This document shows positions 41,993 to 51,266 of a stretch of DNA of 56,414 nucleotides, piece by piece. Each line of letters begins with the position of its first letter. Position 1 is the first letter of the stretch. The notes under the pieces were generated by a model. The model had not been told where the DNA came from. It ran no database searches and was given only the letters and a program-made list of their open reading frames with translations. Source of the DNA: Oscillospiraceae bacterium (GTDB lineage: Bacteria > Bacillota > Clostridia > Oscillospirales > SIG627); the NCBI GenBank assembly GCA_015065085.1, contig SVQW01000017.1, positions 1 to 56,414 of the forward strand, in the 5' to 3' direction. The position numbers and the translations under genes are program-made.

Positions 41993-42028
41993 AAAAGCAC
42001 TGTTGCCGTCAGGCAACAGTGCTTTTTT
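41991..42028. terminator. Bidirectional terminator between the AraC and LRR genes
   Basis: A 17-bp perfect stem (AAAAAAGCACTGTTGCC with its complement) has a GTCA loop and A/T ends on both strands. Confidence 0.85.
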
Positions 42029-42029
42029 G

Positions 42030-45000
42030 TCAATCCTTGGGACCGAGAATTATATTTGAACTTGCAAGGTGCTGGAGCAGCAGAATAGCATCCGAAACAT
42101 TTATGCTTCCATCGAGAGTTGTGTCACCATAGAGGTGTTCAACCTTAACGAGGCAGTTTGCTTTTGTGCTCCTGTTATTTTCCGCAACAGCTGTTATAGT
42201 TACTTCACCCGCCCTTTTTGCAGTAACAACACCGTTTTCAACCGTTGCAATTTTTTCGTTGTCTGAAAACCATATCACATCATCTGAAATATCCGAGTCG
42301 AGGGTAGCCGTCAATGTCACTTTTTCACCCTCGTACAATATTACTGCTGATTTATCAACAGACAAAACGGCAGGTACGGGTCCGTTGGACGAATATACAA
42401 AATCGGCATCGGTCAACGCATCATTTTCTTTGCCTATATTTACACTGTTAAAGGCAGTCTCATCACCTGCATAGTACACCGTTTTAAGCTTGCGACAGTC
42501 ATTGAAGGCATAATCCTTTACTGCATCAACACTCTGAGGAACAACAAGCTCGGTAAGACTTCTGCAATACTCAAAGGCAGACTCGCCTATGGTTTTAACA
42601 CCGTAAGGCAGGGTTATCTCCTTTAGGTTAATACAGAAATCAAAGGCATAGTCACCTATGTAGGTTATACCATCGGGCAATTCAACGCTTGTAAGCGCTT
42701 TGCAGAAATCAAAGGCATAATCACCCACGCTTGTAATACCCTCCTCTATAACTACCTTTGATATTTTGTCACGCATATCATACCACGGCACGTCAAGGTC
42801 ACATTCCCAGTTTGTCATATCACCTGTACCTTTGATGTACATCACACCGTCAACGGTCAGCGGAGTGAACGCGGCATTTTCTCCGCAATCATTTATGCGG
42901 TATCTATATCCGTTTGCAACAGCATATTTGTGTGCATAAGAATCTTCGGAGCAATATATAATAACAGAGTACGAGTCTGAAAAACCAGAATAAATGTTTT
43001 TCACGCTCTCGGGAATGTATATTTCCTCAAGTGCATCACACATACCAAATGCAAGCTGACCTATATCCGTAAGACTCTCGGGGAGTATAACACATTCCAA
43101 CGAATTACAATAGTAAAATGCCATTTTGAATATATACTTAAGCTTTGAATTCTTGCCAAAAGTAACTTTCTTCAATTCATAGCATTCATTGAAAGCGCCC
43201 TCACCCAGTGTTGTCACACCGTTGGGAATTTCTATGCTCTCCAGTGCAATACAACCACTAAACGCCATGTCTCCTATACTATCAAGCTTTGATTCTCCCT
43301 CAAAATTAACACTTTTCAATGACCGGCATTTTCTAAACGCCTCTGCACAAATGGAAGTCACATTTTCGGGAATTTCTATGCTCTCCAGTGCAATACAACC
43401 ACTAAACGCCATGTCTCCTATACTATCAAGCTTTGATTCTCCCTCAAAATTAACACTTTTCAATGACCGGCATTTTCTAAACGCCTCTGCACAAATGGAA
43501 GTCACATTTTCGGGAATTGCTATGCTCTCAAGCGATATACATCCATTAAACGCACCTTCACCTATACTCTCAAGTTTTGATTCATCGGCAAAAACAACAC
43601 TTTTCAAATTCTCAAAACCTGCAAATGCCATATTGCCGATAGTTGTTACCCCTTCGGAAATTTCAACCCCAACTATTTCGTCAGTAAAAGTCTCCCATGA
43701 AATATCATTATAATCAACCCAATTATAACTATTATACATGGCGCCGGTACCGTCTATTTTCAGAATTCCGTTCTCATCAACAAGCCAGGTGATATTGTCG
43801 CCGCATCTTCTTTCTATCAATTCACCGTCAAATTCACCTGCCTGCGCATCATCCTTGAAGAACAGTATGTATGCCATATCAAGTACATCGCCTACTTTGG
43901 CATCCTCTATTCCGAATTCAAAGCTTTCAATTTCTCCGCGGAATTCATCATTTACACTCGCGTCTATAGCTTTGAGAGAAGTAAGGGACGAGAAGTCAAG
44001 CGCTATAACGCTGTATCCATTCGTGTCTGTGTCTGTTGCAGCTAATTCGAAGTTTACAATCACATCCTCGGAACGGTCGGTTGTAAATTTGATGTAAGCG
44101 TTCTTCGCTTCTGCATTGCTGTACTTGTAGCCTATTTTTATAAAAGGATATTTGCATGCTTCAAATACATGCTCCGAAATCATGTTTACGGCAAAACGCT
44201 TGAGTGAAAATTCCATGTTATTTTTTACCGTATATTGCGCGTGTGCAATTTCGCTGTCGCTCTTTTTCACAAACTCTTCTGCGGCATTAAAGCATCCGGT
44301 GGTATTGAAAACAGCCGAAGTCCCAAAATTCCACCAAACAGCATCCTCATACTTCAAAGGCTTTGTGGGGCAAACACAAGGTGCTTGTCCGCACTCGTCA
44401 CAGAAATACGCCTTTGCTGTATAAAGCTTTGCATTTTCTTCGCTTACAAAGAACGCAATCGCTGTTACTGTCATGTCCTGGCTTGCTTCAATCTTGAGAT
44501 TGGTAAATTCACCCTTCCAGTTGGGGAAGTCTGCTTTATTGCTGAAGTTTGCAACATTTCCCTCTGCAAGGTTTATTTTTCCGAGCTCTGTTTCTCCGTC
44601 GTAGAAGGTTATGGTTCCTTCAGTGGCACCAAGTACCTTCACTACAGAATATCTGTCAAGATCAAACTTGTTTCGGGACATCAGAGAAGTGGTTGTCTTA
44701 ACACCCGCCTTAAGATTTGCGCCGTCGGTAACATCTGTATCGGGAAGGAATGTTGCCGCAAATGCAGGGTCGTTCTTGAATTCCCATGCTACCATGTCGA
44801 GGTTGTCGGGCTGTTCCGTTACATTATTTGATTTGTCCTTTGCAATATATTCATCGCAGTCCTGCTGAGTTGCAAAGAACATAACGCTCTCAATGTACAT
44901 TACAGAGCCGATTCCGGGAGAATCGTTGTAGTAGTCAAGACGACCGCCGTTAAATAAAGTGGGACCATTGGGGAAACCGTCACTCATGACACCGCCGTCA

Positions 45001-45740
45001 AGATATGTGATATCTTCATCTACGATGTACTGCCACTGACCATTTGCGCCGGTACGACCGATATTCTTTTGGAAATATCCGCTATCGGTATTGTAAGGTC
45101 CTAATTTATCATCGTAGGTGGGATACAAAACTACGTTTCTGTTACCATCAATCATAGGCATGATTTTGTAGACAGCGATTTTATAATCAGCTACAGGGAC
45201 AGCAAAGTTAGTGAACCGAATGTTAACGTCATTATTTCCGGTGGTATGTCTAACCATTAAAACTTTTTTACCGTCATCCAATGTCGCAATTGATTTTTCG
45301 CTATTCGCTACGCTACCGGTATGGTCGTTCATCTCTGTTTCACTGTCAAAGCGGAAATTTATAGGAGACTTGGTGTATGCATAAGGTGCCTTGACAACAG
45401 TAATCTTGATAAGTTCGGACTTAGCGCCGTTTACTTCTGCATAGAACATAACAAGACCTGTTGCAGAGGTATCGGTTTCGGTAAGAGCATAAGAGGCTTC
45501 GGTGGCGCCACTGATAACTTTAGCACCTTCTCCGCTTCCGTATACCTCCTTGTACCACTTTATTGTGGCTCCTTCCGGGGCTTCTACCGAAAGAACAATA
45601 TCTGCGCTGCCGACATATACGTTTTCTGCTGTAATGTTTACGGGAAGAAGCTCGTAGCCAAGAACGGTTGAAGTAACGGAAATAAGCATTGCCATCACCG
45701 CAACAAAAACAAGTAAACGAATGAGATTGTTATTATTCAT
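42030..45740 (-). CDS. Giant BspA-like leucine-rich-repeat surface protein
   Basis: The 1236-residue secreted protein has a signal peptide (hydrophobic segment LLVFVAVMAMLISVTSTVLG). Residues about 35-115 look like an Ig-type domain. A CDECGQAPCVC zinc-ribbon-like motif is near residue 447. Several beta-sandwich segments follow, then two blocks of BspA-type leucine-rich repeats (pattern IGDMAFSGCIALESIEIPE), a bacterial Ig-like (BIG2) domain near residues 1125-1200, and a C-terminal half dockerin (DTTLDGSINVSDAILLLQHL). Repeats of this type bind host or substrate surfaces. Two 48-residue repeats are identical at DNA level. A promoter with a pentanucleotide repeat at its start site lies upstream. 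Confidence 0.88.
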   Translation of the reverse strand: MNNNNLIRLLVFVAVMAMLISVTSTVLGYELLPVNITAENVYVGSADIVLSVEAPEGATIKWYKEVYGSGEGAKVISGATEASYALTETDTSATGLVMFYAEVNGAKSELIKITVVKAPYAYTKSPINFRFDSETEMNDHTGSVANSEKSIATLDDGKKVLMVRHTTGNNDVNIRFTNFAVPVADYKIAVYKIMPMIDGNRNVVLYPTYDDKLGPYNTDSGYFQKNIGRTGANGQWQYIVDEDITYLDGGVMSDGFPNGPTLFNGGRLDYYNDSPGIGSVMYIESVMFFATQQDCDEYIAKDKSNNVTEQPDNLDMVAWEFKNDPAFAATFLPDTDVTDGANLKAGVKTTTSLMSRNKFDLDRYSVVKVLGATEGTITFYDGETELGKINLAEGNVANFSNKADFPNWKGEFTNLKIEASQDMTVTAIAFFVSEENAKLYTAKAYFCDECGQAPCVCPTKPLKYEDAVWWNFGTSAVFNTTGCFNAAEEFVKKSDSEIAHAQYTVKNNMEFSLKRFAVNMISEHVFEACKYPFIKIGYKYSNAEAKNAYIKFTTDRSEDVIVNFELAATDTDTNGYSVIALDFSSLTSLKAIDASVNDEFRGEIESFEFGIEDAKVGDVLDMAYILFFKDDAQAGEFDGELIERRCGDNITWLVDENGILKIDGTGAMYNSYNWVDYNDISWETFTDEIVGVEISEGVTTIGNMAFAGFENLKSVVFADESKLESIGEGAFNGCISLESIAIPENVTSICAEAFRKCRSLKSVNFEGESKLDSIGDMAFSGCIALESIEIPENVTSICAEAFRKCRSLKSVNFEGESKLDSIGDMAFSGCIALESIEIPNGVTTLGEGAFNECYELKKVTFGKNSKLKYIFKMAFYYCNSLECVILPESLTDIGQLAFGMCDALEEIYIPESVKNIYSGFSDSYSVIIYCSEDSYAHKYAVANGYRYRINDCGENAAFTPLTVDGVMYIKGTGDMTNWECDLDVPWYDMRDKISKVVIEEGITSVGDYAFDFCKALTSVELPDGITYIGDYAFDFCINLKEITLPYGVKTIGESAFEYCRSLTELVVPQSVDAVKDYAFNDCRKLKTVYYAGDETAFNSVNIGKENDALTDADFVYSSNGPVPAVLSVDKSAVILYEGEKVTLTATLDSDISDDVIWFSDNEKIATVENGVVTAKRAGEVTITAVAENNRSTKANCLVKVEHLYGDTTLDGSINVSDAILLLQHLASSNIILGPKD
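43224..43511. repeat. Perfect 144-bp tandem duplication inside the LRR gene
   Basis: Copy 1 is 43224-43367 and copy 2 is 43368-43511; I see no mismatch between them. The unit is 48 codons, two LRR turns. A third, diverged unit follows from 43512. Confidence 0.9.
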
Positions 45741-45791
45741 GTTCTGTCTCCTTAATTGAAAAGTAAAAGAAACTATATGTACCGAATGTTA

Positions 45792-45806
45792 TTGTGTCTG
45801 ACACAA
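45792..45806. promoter_or_regulatory. Palindrome in the LRR gene leader
   Basis: TTGTGTCTGACACAA is a 15-bp palindrome (7-bp arms around one base) between the pentanucleotide array and the start codon. It may be an operator. Confidence 0.5.
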
Positions 45807-45829
45807 TACAATACAATACAATACAATAC
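45803..45829. repeat. Pentanucleotide repeat (ACAAT) at the predicted transcription start
   Basis: Five perfect ACAAT copies plus AC (ATTGT on the coding strand). The promoter's -10 ends at 45835, so transcription would start at about 45828, inside the array. Such arrays can change length by slippage. Confidence 0.8.
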
Positions 45830-45834
45830 GAACA

Positions 45835-45863
45835 ATTATATCACATTTTACTGATTTTTGCAA
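45835..45863 (-). promoter_or_regulatory. Promoter of the LRR gene
   Basis: On the minus strand, TTGCAA (45858-45863) and TATAAT (45835-45840) are spaced by 17 bases. Confidence 0.75.
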
Positions 45864-45888
45864 TATTTTATTTTTATCGCAAAAACAG

Positions 45889-45917
45889 AAACGGAGCGCG
45901 ATGCGCTCCGTTTTCTT
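45889..45917 (-). terminator. Terminator of the hpf gene
   Basis: The stem AAACGGAGCGC/GCGCTCCGTTT with a GAT loop lies just past the HPF stop codon. Confidence 0.75.
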
Positions 45918-45922
45918 TATAT

Positions 45923-46447
45923 CTATTCAACCGGTTCGATAAGACCGTACTCGCCTTCTTTATTTCTCTTGTATACCACGCATACTGCGTCGGTGTCCTC
46001 GTCCTTGAAAACATAAAACTGATGCCCCAGCATATTCATCTGTAATATTGCTTCCTCGGCACTCATAGGCTTGTAGAGAAATTTTTTCACGTGGGCTATG
46101 TTAATTTCGCTCTCCTCATCATCAAAATCATCCTGTACACCATCAAATGCACCTGCGCGAAGCCTTTTTTCCAGCTTGGTTTTATATTTCCTTATCTGTC
46201 CCTCTATTATATCCATGCAAAGATCCACTGCACTGACGGGGTCTGCCGCCGATTCCTCTGCACGGTAAAAATAGCCCTTGTCAACTATTGTGAGCTCTAC
46301 CTTGACCTTGTTGCCCTCCTCCTTGACGGTAGCGGTGATTTCGGTATCCTCGGGGAAAAATCTGTCAAAGCGTTTGAACTTTTTGAGAAAAGCATCTTTA
46401 ACATCCTCGGTGATATTGAACTTTCTTGCAACAAAATTAGCTTTCAT
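45923..46447 (-). CDS. hpf: Long-form ribosome hibernation promoting factor
   Basis: This protein dimerises 70S ribosomes into inactive 100S particles in stationary phase. The 174-residue length marks the long form. The N-terminal RaiA/HPF domain (FNITEDVKDAFLKKFKRFDRFF) is followed by a linker and the C-terminal dimerisation domain (KKFLYKPMSAEEAILQMNMLGHQFYVFKDE). It ends in TAG, at the expected C-terminus, which shows TAG is a normal stop here. The ribosome binding site is AAGGAG. A 17-base-spaced promoter lies upstream. Confidence 0.95.
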   Translation of the reverse strand: MKANFVARKFNITEDVKDAFLKKFKRFDRFFPEDTEITATVKEEGNKVKVELTIVDKGYFYRAEESAADPVSAVDLCMDIIEGQIRKYKTKLEKRLRAGAFDGVQDDFDDEESEINIAHVKKFLYKPMSAEEAILQMNMLGHQFYVFKDEDTDAVCVVYKRNKEGEYGLIEPVE

Positions 46448-46470
46448 GTAATCAGCTCCTTGTATGTTAT

Positions 46471-46491
46471 CGAAACAAATCCGTTGTTTCG
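46471..46491 (-). promoter_or_regulatory. Small hairpin in the hpf leader
   Basis: CGAAACAA/TTGTTTCG with a five-base loop lies between the hpf promoter and ribosome binding site. It may affect mRNA stability. Confidence 0.35.
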
Positions 46492-46499
46492 TTGTATAT

Positions 46500-46528
46500 A
46501 TTGTATCACAAATGATATTAATTGTAAA
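46500..46528 (-). promoter_or_regulatory. Promoter of hpf
   Basis: On the minus strand, TTTACA (46523-46528) and TACAAT (46500-46505) are spaced by 17 bases. Confidence 0.65.
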
Positions 46529-46594
46529 TACATTTTGTTGAATTTTTCAAAAACTATATGTTAACTTTTTTAATTTTTAACAAAATTTGACAGC

Positions 46595-46632
46595 AAAAAC
46601 GGAGTGATGCCCAAAGACATCACTCCGTTTTT
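46595..46632 (-). terminator. Terminator of the ctsR-clpC operon
   Basis: A 15-bp perfect stem (AAAAACGGAGTGATG with its complement) overlaps the end of clpC and runs into an AT-rich tract. Confidence 0.8.
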
Positions 46633-49088
46633 CAGTTATTATATACTATTTCGCCGTTTTCAAGAGTTGCAGTCACATTGTCGCCTTCTTTGAATTTTGC
46701 TTCAAGCAGTGCGTTAGAGAAGGTGTCCTCCACCTTGCGCTGTATCTCACGACGCAGGGGACGTGCACCGTAAACAGGGTCGAAGCCCGCATCGGCAAGA
46801 AATTCCACCACAGCATCATCAAAGGTGATGTTTATATTCAACGCGTTGACGCGGTTTGCGATTTCAGCCAGCATATTACGCGCAATTTTCTGAATATTTT
46901 CCTTGTCAAGCTTGCGGAAAACGATAATATCGTCAATACGGTTTAAAAACTCGGGCTTGAAGGTCTGTTTGAGGCTTGACATAACCTCCGCCTCCGCATC
47001 CTGCTGTTCCTTTTCGGTGGGCTTTGTTTCGCCGAAGCCAAGTGGCTTATGCTCGGTAATGGCACGCGCGCCTACATTTGATGTAAGAATTATGACGGTG
47101 TTTTTGAAGTCCACCTTTCTGCCCTGGGCATCCGTGAGAACACCATCCTCAAGAATCTGAAGAAGGATGTTGAAAACATCGGGATGAGCTTTTTCAATTT
47201 CGTCAAAAAGGATGACGGAATAGGGATTGCGGCGTATCTTTTCTGTAAGCTGACCGCCCTCATCATAGCCTACATAACCGGGAGGAGAGCCGATGAGCTT
47301 TGAAACACTGTGCTTCTCCATAAACTCCGACATATCCACACGTATCATTTTATTAACGTCGCCGAACATCACATCCGCAAGCACCTTGCACAGCTCGGTT
47401 TTACCCACACCCGTGGGACCGAGGAAAATAAATGAGCCTACCGGACGGCGGGGGTCTTTAAGTCCCGTTCTGCTTCGGCGGATAGCGCGTGACACGGCGG
47501 TCACCGCCTTATCCTGTCCGATTACACGTTCCTTTAAAATGCTTTCAAGATTGAGAAGCTTTTCCGATTCCTCCTGCATGAGCTTTTTAACGGGGATATT
47601 GGTCCACTGGGTTACAATGTCGGCGATATCCTCCTCGCCAATTTCGAGATTTATTTCACTGCGCTGCTTTTCCCACTGTTTCTTTATTTCGTCACGCTGT
47701 TCGGTCAGCTTTTTGACGCTTTCACGGTACTCGATGGCTTTTTCAAACTCCTGATTTTTGGCAGCTTCCTCACGCTTGGCGTTTTCCTCTTTTATCTGCG
47801 CTTCAAGCTCTTTAAGTCCCGTGGGAGCGGTAAAGCCGTTTATTCGTTTTTTTGAAGCCGCCTCGTCAATGAGGTCAATCGCCTTATCGGGAAGATAACG
47901 GTCATTTATATAACGCTTTGAAAGCTTAACCGCGGCTTTGACGGCATCATCGGTTATTTTCACCTTGTGGTGTGCTTCGTATTTTTCGCGTATTCCCATG
48001 AGGATTTCCAAAGCGTCCTCCTCGCTCGGCTCACCAACCGTCACCGATTGAAAACGTCTTTCAAGTGCAGGGTCTTTCTCGATATACTTGCGGTATTCGT
48101 TTATGGTGGTTGCACCTATTACCTGAAGCTCACCGCGTGCGAGAGAGGGTTTCAATATATTTGCGGCATCTACCGCGCCCTCTGCGGAGCCCGCACCCAC
48201 CAGAGTGTGTATCTCATCTATAAATAGGATAACATTTCCAGCTCTCACAACCTCGGCAAGTATGTTCTTGATGCGTTCCTCAAATTCGCCGCGGTACTTT
48301 GTTCCTGCTACCATGCCCGAAATATCAAGTGTTATAACACGTTTCCCCGCAAGGGTTTCGGGAACATCTCCCGCCACTATTTTCTGTGCAAGTCCTTCTG
48401 CCACAGCAGTTTTTCCCACACCCGCCTCACCTATGAGACAAGGATTGTTTTTTGTTCTTCGGGAAAGTATCTGAATAACCCTCTGCATTTCGGTATCACG
48501 TCCGATAATGGGGTCGATTTTGCCTTCTTTCGCCGCCTGGGTAAGGTCTCTGCCGAACTGGCTGAGATTGGGTGTATTTTTGTCACCTGTGCCATGCTCA
48601 CGCGAAGCATGATGAGCAGAAGCATCGACACCTTCTGTATTATCAGCGCCTGTGCTTTCCAGATATTCCATAAGTGTCTTATGAATTGTGCGAATGTCCC
48701 CGCCCAGTGAATTTATAATGCGTGTTCCCACGCAGTCCTGCATTTTAATAAGCGACAGCAGGATATGCTCCGTACCGGCAAGATTCTGACGGTAACGGCG
48801 GGATTCGTAGTAGGCATTCTGTATAATTGCCTTGGTGCGCGCGGTCATTTCGCTTGCCGAAACGTCACTGCGCTCTCCCGTTCCGCATACCTGCACCACC
48901 TTCTGATGCGCCGCATCAAAGGTGATACCCTGATTTTCAAGTATGCTTTGGGCAACGCACCCTTTTTCGGACAAAAGTCCCAGTAATATATGTTCGCTTC
49001 CGATATAGCTGTGCCCCAGCTCACCCGCGAGATTGTGAGATGCATTAAGGGCTTTTTCTGCTCTTTCGGTAAATTTGTTATTATTCAT
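46632..49088 (-). CDS. clpC: ATP-dependent Clp protease ATPase ClpC
   Basis: A Hsp100 unfoldase that works with ClpP on arginine-phosphorylated and misfolded proteins. The 818-residue protein has two N-terminal Clp repeats ([27 protein letters not shown]), a first AAA module with Walker A GEAGVGKT near 220, a UVR-type middle domain, and a second AAA module with Walker A GPTGVGKT near 556. It is last in the ctsR operon; the mcsB stop and the clpC start are directly adjacent. Confidence 0.97.
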   Translation of the reverse strand: MNNNKFTERAEKALNASHNLAGELGHSYIGSEHILLGLLSEKGCVAQSILENQGITFDAAHQKVVQVCGTGERSDVSASEMTARTKAIIQNAYYESRRYRQNLAGTEHILLSLIKMQDCVGTRIINSLGGDIRTIHKTLMEYLESTGADNTEGVDASAHHASREHGTGDKNTPNLSQFGRDLTQAAKEGKIDPIIGRDTEMQRVIQILSRRTKNNPCLIGEAGVGKTAVAEGLAQKIVAGDVPETLAGKRVITLDISGMVAGTKYRGEFEERIKNILAEVVRAGNVILFIDEIHTLVGAGSAEGAVDAANILKPSLARGELQVIGATTINEYRKYIEKDPALERRFQSVTVGEPSEEDALEILMGIREKYEAHHKVKITDDAVKAAVKLSKRYINDRYLPDKAIDLIDEAASKKRINGFTAPTGLKELEAQIKEENAKREEAAKNQEFEKAIEYRESVKKLTEQRDEIKKQWEKQRSEINLEIGEEDIADIVTQWTNIPVKKLMQEESEKLLNLESILKERVIGQDKAVTAVSRAIRRSRTGLKDPRRPVGSFIFLGPTGVGKTELCKVLADVMFGDVNKMIRVDMSEFMEKHSVSKLIGSPPGYVGYDEGGQLTEKIRRNPYSVILFDEIEKAHPDVFNILLQILEDGVLTDAQGRKVDFKNTVIILTSNVGARAITEHKPLGFGETKPTEKEQQDAEAEVMSSLKQTFKPEFLNRIDDIIVFRKLDKENIQKIARNMLAEIANRVNALNINITFDDAVVEFLADAGFDPVYGARPLRREIQRKVEDTFSNALLEAKFKEGDNVTATLENGEIVYNN

Positions 49089-50084
49089 TTACATCACTCC
49101 GTCAAATATTTTTTTCATGTGCTCAGCACGGTGCATACGGCGTGTAAGACCATCCGTAACATCGCGGTTTTCCGCCATAATGGTAGCGGTAAGCAGTGTG
49201 TTCAGTGTGGAGTACAGCGCCGAGGGGGTGGTATCTTTGATGATTCCGCATGTAAGCCCGATGGCGATATCCGACAGAATATTGAAATACTCTTCCTCAC
49301 TCATGAGCTTTGCACTTTTGGCAATCGCGGCAGAGCGAAGTATTTTATCCTCTGCCTGTATGGGTGACTTTTCACATATCGTCTTACGCGCCTTAAGCTC
49401 GCTGTCCACAATACGGACTATTATTTTTTTAAGGTTTTCTATTATCTCTGTTTCGCTTCTTCCCTCTGAATGCATATTGGAAATCTGGTATATGCTTCCT
49501 TTTGCCTTACTTCCCTCGCCGTACATTCCGCGAATGGTAAAGCCGAGTCCGCTCATGGAATTTGCAAGCGAATTAAGCTGACCCGTTTGTACCAATGCAG
49601 GAAGATGAAGCATTACCGATGCACGCATTGCACAGCCCAGATTTGTGGGGCAGGCGGTAAGATATCCAAGCTGTTCGTCAAATGCGTATTTTACATTTTC
49701 GTCTATCAGTGTATCGGTAAGGTCTGCATTTTTAAATGCCCGGTCAATATCAAATCCGGGAACTATGCTCTGGATTCTCAGGGTGTCCTCCTCGTTGACC
49801 ATAACGGTAACGGTGTCGGCGGTTATAAGCTCTCTGCCTTCGGAACGTGCCGCGAACTCACGGCTGATAAAGTGTTTTTCCACCAGTGATATGCGCTCGG
49901 TTTCGCTCATTTTGGAATAGTGCGCTATGCCGAAGCTTTTATTTTCACGGAATATATCCCGTATTTTATCGCATATCTCGTTCTTCTGAGCAGGGCTTGT
50001 ACGGTTGGGAAACGGATATTCCGCAAGGTTTCGGGCAAGGCGTACGCGGGAAGAAATGATAACATCGCCGTTCATATTATTCAC
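49089..50084 (-). CDS. mcsB: Protein-arginine kinase McsB
   Basis: McsB phosphorylates arginines and so marks proteins for ClpCP. The 331-residue protein has the ATP:guanido phosphotransferase fold: VIISSRVRLARNLAEYPFPNR at the start, then LTACPTNLGCAMRASVMLHLP, which holds the reactive cysteine region of phosphagen kinases. It overlaps mcsA by eight bases. The usual length is about 350. Confidence 0.95.
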   Translation of the reverse strand: MNNMNGDVIISSRVRLARNLAEYPFPNRTSPAQKNEICDKIRDIFRENKSFGIAHYSKMSETERISLVEKHFISREFAARSEGRELITADTVTVMVNEEDTLRIQSIVPGFDIDRAFKNADLTDTLIDENVKYAFDEQLGYLTACPTNLGCAMRASVMLHLPALVQTGQLNSLANSMSGLGFTIRGMYGEGSKAKGSIYQISNMHSEGRSETEIIENLKKIIVRIVDSELKARKTICEKSPIQAEDKILRSAAIAKSAKLMSEEEYFNILSDIAIGLTCGIIKDTTPSALYSTLNTLLTATIMAENRDVTDGLTRRMHRAEHMKKIFDGVM

Positions 50085-50568
50085 CCTCCTTCTTATCGTT
50101 AATCAGCTTTATTCTGTCACGAAGCTCTGCCGCTTTTTCATAGTTTTCCTCCGAGACAGCCTTGGCAAGCTGTTTTTTAAGCTCCTCCACCTCATTTACT
50201 GTTTTTACGGGAACGGATTTTGGAGTTTTGCCCTTGTGGACAAGCTCACCGTGGAGCTTTTTGAGAGAGGGCTCGGATTCGGTGCGGAAGGTGTTATAGC
50301 ACTCGGGACATCCGTACTTTGAATTGTCGCATATCTGTCGGAAGCTTGCACCGCAGGCGGGACAGCGCTTTATTTCGGGAATTGCGGTGCCCGTCCCGAA
50401 GAAAAACGGGCTGAAAATGTCCGAAAGCTCATCAAAGTGCTGGTTCTTGATATTCAATTCCTGCTTTGCGGCACATTCGGCGCAAAGAGCAGTGGTCTGA
50501 ACATTACCGTTTATACTGGTCTTTACAAAATATGTTGCGGGTTTACCGCAGTTCTGACATTTATACAC
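50077..50568 (-). CDS. mcsA: McsA, activator of the arginine kinase
   Basis: The 163-residue zinc protein has CxxC pairs CQNCGK and CAECA, then CPACGA and CPECY, and a C-terminal UVR motif (LAKAVSEENYEKAAELRDRI). McsA activates McsB and bridges it to CtsR and ClpC. It lies five bases after ctsR and overlaps mcsB. Confidence 0.93.
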   Translation of the reverse strand: MYKCQNCGKPATYFVKTSINGNVQTTALCAECAAKQELNIKNQHFDELSDIFSPFFFGTGTAIPEIKRCPACGASFRQICDNSKYGCPECYNTFRTESEPSLKKLHGELVHKGKTPKSVPVKTVNEVEELKKQLAKAVSEENYEKAAELRDRIKLINDKKEGE

Positions 50569-50573
50569 TCAAA

Positions 50574-51029
50574 TCACTCCTTTATGAGAATAAGAATTGC
50601 GTTTTTGAAAAGGTCGGCGCGCACTTTGTTTCGTTTTTCACGCGGAACACCGTCAAGAGAAGTGTCGGAAAACAAAATATTCATGAGAGATGCTTCCCTT
50701 TTGGTAATAATATCCTTGTCAAAAAGATTGACAATAAATGCCTTTGCCGTGTCGCTGTCAAGGCTTGCGCCGATAGCATTGTAAAAATGCATCAGATAAG
50801 TATTTCGGTCCATCTTTACGCGGGTTATTTTAAGATAGCCTCCGCCGCCTCTGCGGCTTTCCACTATATATCCCCTTTCAGGCGTAAAGCGTGAGGTTAT
50901 AACGTAATTTATCTGGCTGGGCACACAGCCCGCACGGCTGGCAAGCTCATTTCTGCCTATCTCCAGCGTGCCGTCGTTCTGCTCCAAAAGCTCGCTTATC
51001 ATTTGTGCAACTATATCGGATATCAACAT
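50574..51029 (-). CDS. ctsR: Transcriptional repressor CtsR
   Basis: CtsR represses heat-shock and clp genes in low-GC Gram-positive bacteria. The 151-residue protein has the winged-helix domain (GRNELASRAGCVPSQINYVITSRFTPERGYIVESRRGGGGYLKI) with the glycine-rich beta-wing conserved, and a C-terminal tetramer/McsB-binding region. It is first in the operon, under a promoter flanked by CtsR-type heptads. Confidence 0.95.
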   Translation of the reverse strand: MLISDIVAQMISELLEQNDGTLEIGRNELASRAGCVPSQINYVITSRFTPERGYIVESRRGGGGYLKITRVKMDRNTYLMHFYNAIGASLDSDTAKAFIVNLFDKDIITKREASLMNILFSDTSLDGVPREKRNKVRADLFKNAILILIKE

Positions 51030-51046
51030 AACGTTCTCCTTGAAGT

Positions 51047-51079
51047 TTGATTTTGACTAACTTTGACCTTTGTTTGACT
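51047..51079 (-). promoter_or_regulatory. CtsR operator heptads downstream of the promoter
   Basis: TTTGACT-AAC-TTTGACC-TTTG-TTTGACT on the plus strand, which reads as RGTCAAA repeats on the ctsR strand, covers the transcription start region. A fourth, imperfect copy lies at about 51047. Confidence 0.8.
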
Positions 51080-51081
51080 AT

Positions 51082-51109
51082 ATTATACCATGTTTTTCGT
51101 AAAAGTCAA
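51082..51109 (-). promoter_or_regulatory. Promoter of the ctsR operon
   Basis: On the minus strand, TTGACT (51104-51109) and TATAAT (51082-51087) are spaced by 16 bases. The -35 overlaps a CtsR heptad. Confidence 0.8.
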
Positions 51110-51126
51110 AGTCGGTCAAAGTCAAA
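51104..51126 (+). promoter_or_regulatory. Second CtsR operator, opposite orientation
   Basis: AGTCAAA-GTC-GGTCAAA-GTCAAA on the plus strand, overlapping the -35 of the ctsR promoter. Together with the other array it brackets the promoter. Confidence 0.75.
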
Positions 51127-51209
51127 TATCGGCGATTATAGCAAGTTACATCGATTTAGCTTTCGTTTTCTCGCAAAATCTTATTTTTTCGTGTTTTTTC
51201 AAGTTTTGA

Positions 51210-51238
51210 TTGACAATAAAACGTAATTGTGCTAAAAT
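51210..51238 (+). promoter_or_regulatory. Promoter of trmB
   Basis: TTGACA (51210-51215) and TAAAAT (51233-51238) are spaced by 17 bases, upstream of ATG 51267. Confidence 0.75.
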
Positions 51239-51266
51239 AATACCACTAATTATTACGGAGTACAAT

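Noticed and set aside
45803..45829. Repeat acting within the promoter spacer
   Set aside because: The best -35/-10 pair (45835-45863) lies upstream, placing the array at the start site instead.
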